Part shown: positions 9,757 to 15,434 of the stretch, piece after piece
Layout of the letters: each line of letters starts with the position of its first letter
Numbering within the stretch: the first letter of the stretch is position 1
Source: Phoronis ovalis
Taxonomy: Eukaryota > Phoronida > Phoronidae
Length of the DNA stretch: 15,434 nt
Direction: 5' to 3'
NCBI GenBank assembly: GCA_028565635.1
Contig: JAOXYB010027768.1
Location: 1 to 15,434, forward strand
Made by a program: the position numbers and the translations under genes
Notes under the pieces: model-generated
What the model was told of the DNA's origin: nothing
Seen by the model: the letters and a program-made list of their open reading frames with translations, nothing else
Databases searched by the model: none

Positions 9757-10690
9757 TTTCCTTTCCTTGTAGGTGTAAGCTAAAAATAAAATAAAAGAAT
9801 TGTTATGTACAGTACAATCCCCCAGCAGATCAAAATGAACATCAGAATGTGAGCAGCGTGTGTGACGTGTTGATAGCTAGAGATGTGGGTCACTAGTTAT
9901 TGCAATCTTGTTCTTGACTATTTTGAACATTGTTACAAGTATAGCTGTTTTTCTTCTATTTACAAGGGGTTCCCATTCCAGATTTCTTGGCATGTGCATA
10001 TTAATTACATGGATCGAAGACTAGCACTGCAAGGAGTTTAACACGCGTTTAATTTTACGAAAGAAAATGCATTCAACTTTAATACTGCATACAAACGGTG
10101 CAATGCCAATGGCAGATGAAAACGGGGGTAATGGTATATCCCCGGGGGGTACTCAAGGTTTTTTGACTACGGGGATGTGCCGCAGAACCCAATCCAAAAT
10201 TTAATTAGCTTGTGGTAGCAAACCCAATCCAAATTTTTTGAAATTTTAGGGTAGCAATCCAAATTTTGTGAAATATAAGGGTAGCAATCCAACATTTTAA
10301 AATATTTGAGTATAACAATCCATTTTTATGCAAACTGACTGATACAAACCAAATTTATTTATGGATACAAGCTTAAAATTAATCCAAATTATATGCTGTA
10401 TGCAGTGAGTAGCAATCCAAATTTTTGAATATCCTTACGGTAGCAATCCAAAAAAATACAGTAAGAAGTAAAAATCCAAATCCAAAATTTTCAACTGGGT
10501 TGCACACCCCCACCACAAAATAACTTGAGTACCCCCCGGGTATATCTCGTTACTTTAACACATTTCGGAGCTACTCACCTGAGAAAACAGAAGTATTTAG
10601 TCAGTAATCATTAGACGCGCCTAATTAGTATTAATGCGGCTTTATTTCTAGAACACATAAAACTTCACTCACATAGCGCCTGTAAGAGCT
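9757..10690 (-). other. SARS2: SARS2 5' leader: untranslated exon (10579 to about 10690) and 5'UTR intron
   Basis: On the - strand a strong donor, CAG|GTGAGTAG, lies at 10581-10572 (intron begins at 10578). An acceptor TTATTTTTAG ends at 9780, and 23 leader bases precede the ATG at 9756. Reading the spliced leader upstream in the ATG frame meets TGA before any ATG, so this exon is non-coding. The transcription start (about 10690) is a guess from the ETS/YY1-like motifs there. The 798-base intron 9780-10578 holds the transposon at 10141-10540; I saw no gene elsewhere in it. Confidence 0.6.
10135..10546. mobile_element. 400-bp non-autonomous DNA transposon (MITE-like) with 17-bp TIRs
   Basis: The element 10141-10540 begins with CCCGGGGGGTACTCAAG and ends with its exact reverse complement CTTGAGTACCCCCCGGG. 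It is flanked on both sides by TATATC (10135-10140 and 10541-10546), which fits a 6-bp target-site duplication. Similarity between the ends continues imperfectly inside the 17 bp (TTTTT...GGGG-TGTGC on both arms). The interior carries degenerate tandem units built on GTAGCAATCCAAATTTTGTG, with TAGCAATCC at 10252, 10282, 10410 and 10441. There is no transposase open frame, so it would need an enzyme supplied from elsewhere. It sits in the SARS2 5'UTR intron. I cannot assign a superfamily. Confidence 0.82.
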
Positions 10691-10760
10691 GCCATCTACT
10701 TCCGTGTTACAATACGCATGCGTTAGTGTATTAGATACAAAGATGGCGGTTGCCTTGCCC
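10580..10760. promoter_or_regulatory. Bidirectional promoter between SARS2 (-) and NOXRED1 (+)
   Basis: Only 163 bases separate the SARS2 leader-exon donor and the NOXRED1 ATG. Within them are ACTTCCG at 10698-10704 (ETS/GABP-type on the other strand), the palindrome ACGCATGCGT at 10714-10723 (NRF1-like), and AAAGATGGCGG at 10739-10749, which overlaps the ATG and resembles a YY1/TISU element. A further GCGCGCATGCC lies just inside the first NOXRED1 exon (10864-10874). There is no TATA box at a convincing distance. ETS, NRF1 and YY1 sites are typical of nuclear genes for mitochondrial proteins. Motif identity is by eye; function is inferred. Confidence 0.6.
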
Positions 10761-13700
10761 TCAGGTCCAACATTTGAGGGTGATATTACAGCAAATTTAC
10801 CGACTCTTACGTTTGAATGTGCGCTTACGGATGATGAAAAGAAACTCTTGTACTTGAGGAATCGCGCGCATGCCTTGACAGTCACAGCATGTGCACAGGC
10901 AACATATTTTGTTTCTGTTTTCAATGAGGCCAGGTTTGAATAGTTATTAAATTTTAGTTTATAATAGTAAATAATACTATAATAATTATTGATTTAAATA
11001 AGTAAAATAGTAACATTTGATTAACCCTGCTAAATTTATCGTTTCAACTTGGTGCTAGTGTGAAAACTAAATATCTCACAAAATGTTACAAGTTTACGTT
11101 TCATAACTAATACCAATTGTAAAAAAGCATAATCATTTCATTTGTCAAATTATTAAATATCAATCAAGCAGATAAAAGTGAATTATTATTAATAAATAAA
11201 TGGTTTTAATAGAAAGAATAGAAATTGATATTTGATAAGATCTTTCATACATTTGTTTTTGTAGGCAAATAAAAGCAGATTTATCTTGTAATGCTAAACA
11301 AAGGAGGGCAATGAGACTACTACAGGAGGGCTTGAAAAAAGATCCCACTTTAATTGGAATCATCGGAGGTGGTCGATTAGGTTGTCATATAGCACATTGT
11401 CTTTTATCGTATGGAGAAGTTCAACCAGAGGAATTAAAAATTTCAACCAGAAGGCCAGAAACATTAGGTAAGTTAGTGGCATGTGTGGGTTAAAGGACAA
11501 GAAACATCATCTTTATGTCAGCAGAAGATTTGATCAGCTCTTTTCTTAATTGTGCATATCAATTGTATTAATAGATGAGGTAGATTAAAAATCTAATCAA
11601 ACACAGAGTCTAATATACTACAGATTAAAAACAAAACTGATAGATAATTTTGTGTTGACCTCCCGGTATATGTTCCGTAGGGAACCGTGCCAAATGGTTT
11701 CAGTTTCAGAATTTAAAAAATGCTGTCACTGCATGACAGCATGTATATATATTACAGACATTACACATTGACAGATCATACAGAATTGTCATTTCTGTCA
11801 GTTGTCCAAACATGGGTTTGTATAAATACTATGTCATCGCTATATTCTCTTCTTTTTATTCATATTTTTATTTCATTTTATTTAATCAACAGAAACTTTT
11901 CCAAATAAAATCTCTGATTTATTTTTGCTTAATATTTTTACAATTAATGTATTTTGTTCATGTTATCTTTTTCACAGGTGAATTGCAAGAAAAAGGTGTG
12001 AAATGTTACTTTGACAATGCAGCAGTAGCATCCTCTTGCCATCTTTTATTTCTATGTGTATTACCATCACAATTACAAGATGTTTTAGAGGGAATTAAAG
12101 GACTGGTGTCAACTAGGTGCATTGTATACTCCTTAGTAACAGGTGTACAACTTACCAAGTTGAAGCAAGTATTAAAATGTGACAGCATAATAAAACCAGA
12201 ATTTGAATTTTCTATGGACAATATTTATAAACCATGGGACATTTCTGTTGACGTTAGTCAAGCATTTGCTGTACCAGATATGGTTGAGAAAACATGCCCA
12301 CTGAGTTTACATAAAAATGGTAAGTTGGAAATCTCGATCCTCTTGTAAAGTGTGTTTAAATTATTTCTAGTTTGCAAGGAAAACATCAGCATGAAAGAGC
12401 ATTTGATGTCTTATCGATTTAGTGAAAAATATTTTAAATATAAAATTTAATGAAAACTGAATCATACTTTTTATAGCACTATGGGAAGTTTCAGTCTTGT
12501 CAGAAGACCTTCTACTGTACTTCCTCCAGGAATTACAGCAACCTTTTGAGGTCACAGAATGAACTCTTTTTACCATAGTTACAGCACTGACAAAACTGAA
12601 AACTTATATACTGCTATATAGCAAGTATGATTAAGTTTTGAATAAATTTATTTTTAATAGAATGCTTTGCTTTTATTATCTTTTAAGTATTAATATTCTG
12701 ATGCTGGTAAAACTAATGATTTAGCAGAAATAATGAGTGATATTATTTAAATCAAATCATTAATAAATACCTTAACAACCAAAAAAATTAACAACCAAAA
12801 AAACACGCGGCAAGTTAAAAAGAGAAGCAAAAAAAAAATGGTCTACAAAAGAAAATGCCTTGCGGGCAAGTTAAAAAAAAATGGCCACCAAAAGACAATG
12901 CTCGCTGCTCGGACTTAACGGACCCCAATGCTCACTGCTTGCGAAAACGCCCCTATAGCCCTCTACAATGCATAAGTAATTTGCTGGTAAAATTCTAAAT
13001 ATCACATTGTTGACAGCTTGCACTTTTCGGCAAATTCTTAAAGTCATGATGATATTTTTGGATGTTGCTATAGCCAAGTGGAGTACTGAGTCTGATAAAA
13101 ATAAGGGTAATTAACCCAGAGTTTACTAATCACTAGTATTTATCTGCTTGGCTTGATATCTGGACTACCTGCATTTATTTTTCAATTAATCCAAATGTAA
13201 GCTGTTATCTCTCACTACAATAACATCATGTATCTTTACTTCAGAATCTGTTGTCACAACACATGAAAAATTTGCTGAGATTATCATGTATGCCTTTTTG
13301 AACTTATGCACATCGTTACACCTCCCAAAGAAGGAGACACTAGACGTGGTGCATGCTGTGTTATTTGGTCAAACCACTTTAGATGGACTAACAAGTAAAA
13401 TATCTGCTGAAGATTTGATCCCAATAGAAAAAGATGATTCAGAGTAAGTTTGTATATTTTTATTGACCGTGATAATTAAATTTGGTGTTTTATTCCTACA
13501 TTCCTAATTATGTATCTTCTCAAAATGAAGGCCCGGTGGTAGGAAAAAACAGCAGGACCAGTGGATAGGTCTAATGAAATGTCTACCATGTTTTGCAAAC
13601 CATTAGCTGTCAGCTTTATCAACAGTATGAAATATTAATCAAAGTAACATTTTTCCAACTTTGGATGGTGTGGATGTCTGCACTTTTTAAAACAGTTGTT

Positions 13701-14591
13701 TAGGATTTTTTTCCTTGTCTGGTCTTTTAATATGGCTTTCAACAACAAAGTTGGAATACGCAATGTTCTTACAGAGGTTCTTTCCACTCAGTCATTCACT
13801 CACTCACTCTGTCACAAAATATATTCTTTGATAACTCGGAAAGTACTGTACCGATTTCAATGAAACTTGAATCAAAATGTGTGATAGGTTCTTGAGATGA
13901 ACATTTGAAGTGAAAAAGCTGGCAGTTTCTTGGATTCAAAATGGATGTGATGTGAGAACATATTCTTTGATAACATGGAAAGAGCTGGACTATTTTCAAC
14001 GAAAAATTTTGATTAAAATGTTTGCTAGGTTGTGGGGATGAATATAGAAAGTGAAAAACTGGTATCCATCTTGGATTCAAAATGGCTGCCATGCCATGTG
14101 AAAACGTATTCTTTGATAGCTCGGAAAGTACTGGACCAATTTTAACTAAACTTGGATCTAAATGTTTGCTAGATTGTAGAGATGAAAATTTGAAGTGAAA
14201 AGCTGCGAAACATGTTGGATTCAAAATGGTTGCCATGTGAAAACATATTCTTTGATAACCGATTTCAATGAACCTTTGATTAAACTGTTTGCTGGGTTCT
14301 TCCGTTGTAAAATTCAAAATGGCTGCCATATTAAAAACTTTATATTAGAAGCCACACACTGTGTCACCGTACAACACTTATTCTCTAGTTTTAAATAGAA
14401 ATTGCATTTTATCTCTTACATCTTTTTGCAGGTATTTTCCAAGATATAACCTTATTGAATTATCAGCAATAGAAACGCCGTTGCTGAAGAAGATTTTAAC
14501 AGAGAGTCAGTTGAGAGAAGCATTTGTTAACAGATACTGTAATGTTTTTGAACAATATTTGCAATGGAAGAAATACAATGAAGGATTTTAA
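10743..14591 (+). CDS. NOXRED1: NOXRED1-like NADP-dependent oxidoreductase domain protein, complete, 5 coding exons
   Basis: Exons: 10743-10933, 11265-11467, 11978-12319, 13245-13443, 14432-14591 (stop TAA). All introns are GT-AG and the phases agree; the product is 364 aa, close to my memory of human NOXRED1 (about 360). Residues 92-125 form a Rossmann start, TLIGIIGGGRLGCHIAHCLL (G98-G103 being the glycine-rich NADP loop), followed by ELKISTRRPETLG, which resembles pyrroline-5-carboxylate reductases. Next come a beta-strand LLFLCVLPSQLQDVL and a VYSLVTGVQLTKLK segment where P5C reductases have the second half of the dinucleotide fold. The C-terminal third (about 247-364) is helical and NOXRED1-specific. 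The N-terminus (LRNRAHALTVTACAQATYF) also fits NOXRED1. The ATG at 10743 is preferred over an in-frame ATG at 10704 because it sits in AAAGATGGCGG. Substrate and cellular role are unknown. P5CR itself is less likely: the N-terminal extension and tail differ. Confidence 0.88.
11720..11742. other. Perfect 9-bp hairpin in NOXRED1 intron 2
   Basis: ATGCTGTCA, a five-base loop CTGCA, then TGACAGCAT. A second, weaker inverted pair, TGACAGA (11769-11775) and TCTGTCA (11794-11800), follows about 30 bases later. The rest of the 510-base intron 11468-11977 shows no gene. The function of either hairpin is unknown. Confidence 0.5.
12320..13244 (+). other. NOXRED1 intron 3, non-coding
   Basis: 925 bases between the donor GTAAGT at 12320 and the acceptor ACTTCAG ending at 13244. 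Apart from the A-rich duplicated patch at 12805-12938 I saw nothing recognisable. The flanking codon is split G|AA (Glu), so the reading frame is continuous without an extra exon. Confidence 0.65.
12805..12938. repeat. A-rich local duplication in NOXRED1 intron 3
   Basis: GCG(G)GCAAGTTAAAAA followed by an A-run, ATGG, then ACAAAAGAAAATGC or CCAAAAGACAATGC occurs at about 12807-12858 and again at 12862-12900. AATGCTCGCTGC (12897) recurs as AATGCTCACTGC (12927). This looks like a nested short tandem duplication with expanded A-tracts; the A-runs could also mark an old retroposed element. Confidence 0.5.
13796..14330. repeat. Tandem array of about 140-base units in NOXRED1 intron 4
   Basis: ATATTCTTTGATAACTCGGA-like cores start at 13821, 13960, 14106 and 14245 (spacings 139, 146, 139). 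Each is followed by a version of AAGTACTGGACCGATTTCAA, AAATGTTTGCTAGGTTGT, GATGAA...TTTGAAGTGAAAA, then TTGGATTCAAAATGGCTGCC at about 13931, 14072, 14216 and 14313. The last unit is shortened. The complementary strand is open for 177 codons across the array, giving a repeated ILNP...FHF...SS...SKHF...IG...ELSKN pattern. It resembles no known protein and lies antisense in an intron, so I treat it as repeat DNA. Confidence 0.8.
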
Positions 14592-14880
14592 ACAATTTTT
14601 TATTATAAGTTGCTATGTGGCAGTATTCTGTTGTTTTACATGCTGGACCACATCATGGTGACTTGTGATGCCAAAAAGTCTGATAGTTTGTGTCAGCTAT
14701 TGGAAAAGCAATATTCTAAAAGGTTATCATTGGGATTCCGTTATCATGAACTAATCTGATAATACTAGCCATTGTAGTGACTATGTGTCACTGTGTACAT
14801 ACATGTGTATATAAATTGTACATGTAATGATGTTATTTATGACAATCTTTTATATTCACAATAAAAATCTTGTATTTTAG
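14592..14880 (+). other. NOXRED1: NOXRED1 3' untranslated region (end approximate)
   Basis: Non-coding sequence from the TAA at 14589-14591 to just beyond the AATAAA at 14860-14865. No earlier canonical polyadenylation hexamer is visible on the + strand. Confidence 0.65.
14860..14865 (+). terminator. Probable polyadenylation signal of NOXRED1 (AATAAA)
   Basis: A canonical AATAAA hexamer about 270 bases after the NOXRED1 stop, followed within 20 bases by a T-rich stretch (CTTGTATTTTAG). Cleavage is expected near 14880. Confidence 0.65.
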
Positions 14881-15434
14881 AATCAAAAGTCTATATTACA
14901 CTACTTTGACACCTCCTTTTAAATTTACTATCCCCAAAAGGCTGTATAGTTTGAACAAACTGTGTATGCATGATCATTAAGGTATCTAGAGATATACTGA
15001 TATATAAATGAAGAGACATATCTAAAAGTATATTAAAAAGTTAGTAATTTTCACTTTAAAATTCTGAGGTTATCTAGTTTGAACTTGCTCATATGACCTG
15101 ATAAAAAGCCATTTTTAGAAAAATATGTATTTTTAAAAATTTAAATTATGTGAAAAACCATCCACTAATTAATTGGAAATTTGGAACAAATGAGCTTTAC
15201 ATATTATATGTCTACAAAATAGCGTCTCAGATTTTTAAAATTTGGCATTGTTTAAAAGCTGAGGATTTTTGAGATCTAAGGGTCAAATAAAATTCTGCAA
15301 AATCATGATATACAAACTGAAAATTCACTTTTTAAGCAGAGCAAAATTTTTAAAATCTAAGGGACTGGTCAGAAATTACCACAGGGGGGGGGTTGGTGCA
15401 AACAGGGGGGGGGGGGCACGAATTTTTGTGCCAG
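14881..15434. other. Intergenic sequence downstream of NOXRED1, ending in G-runs
   Basis: AT-rich, with no coding segment recognised on either strand. Near the right edge are two long G-runs (about 15386-15394 and 15405-15416), which could form a G-quadruplex or mark an assembly-difficult tract. They are followed by an imperfect palindrome GGCACGAATTTTTGTGCC at 15415-15432, which may be the end of another repeat cut by the window. Confidence 0.5.

Noticed and set aside
10704-10742. Upstream in-frame ATG giving NOXRED1 13 more residues
   Set aside because: It lies within the core promoter motifs, lacks a good initiation context and has no family counterpart. The ATG at 10743 has a TISU-like context.
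10631-10924. 97-codon open frame on the - strand across the promoter
   Set aside because: It is mainly the antisense shadow of the first NOXRED1 exon. The SARS2 leader evidence and NOXRED1 homology explain the region better.
1-15434. Search for tRNA, rRNA, CRISPR arrays, phage or viral genes and gene clusters of a new system
   Set aside because: None could be supported. The coding content is explained by three conserved animal genes and the remainder by introns and repeats.

Overview
This is an invertebrate animal nuclear locus. It is AT-rich, with short GT-AG introns, three ordinary conserved metazoan genes and several interspersed or tandem repeats in introns and spacers. I cannot name the species. 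The gene content and style fit a marine invertebrate bilaterian (a hemichordate, lophochordate or lophotrochozoan), but that is inference only. I found no bacterial-type genes, CRISPR arrays, tRNA or rRNA genes, viral genes or toxin genes.

Layout: (1) 1-about 2920, + strand: the last five coding exons and the 3'UTR of CLPTM1, a multi-pass ER membrane protein; the earlier exons lie left of the window. (2) 3609-9756, - strand: a complete 11-coding-exon gene for the mitochondrial seryl-tRNA synthetase (SARS2), plus a 5'-untranslated exon ending at 10579. It is tail-to-tail with CLPTM1. (3) 10743-14591, + strand: a complete five-coding-exon NOXRED1-like gene (P5C-reductase-like NADP-binding oxidoreductase). 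It is head-to-head with SARS2 across a compact bidirectional promoter of about 160 bp carrying ETS-, NRF1- and YY1/TISU-like motifs. (4) 14880-15434: non-coding sequence ending in long G-runs. Every splice junction was placed by eye from the GT/AG dinucleotides, the reading phase and family resemblance; all phases agree.

The three genes do not form a pathway. SARS2 charges mitochondrial tRNA-Ser, CLPTM1 acts in the ER membrane, and NOXRED1 is a poorly characterised oxidoreductase. The only visible functional link is the shared SARS2/NOXRED1 promoter.

The most unusual structures are: a decayed tandem copy of a CLPTM1 exon inside the preceding intron; a SARS2 model whose N-terminal coiled-coil arm is very short; a NAGNAG acceptor in SARS2; a 400-bp non-autonomous DNA transposon with perfect 17-bp terminal inverted repeats and a 6-bp target duplication in the SARS2 5'UTR intron; an interspersed repeat present twice, with and without a 293-bp block; and a roughly 140-bp tandem array in NOXRED1 intron 4 that stays open on the antisense strand. 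I see no evidence of a new multi-gene biological system here.
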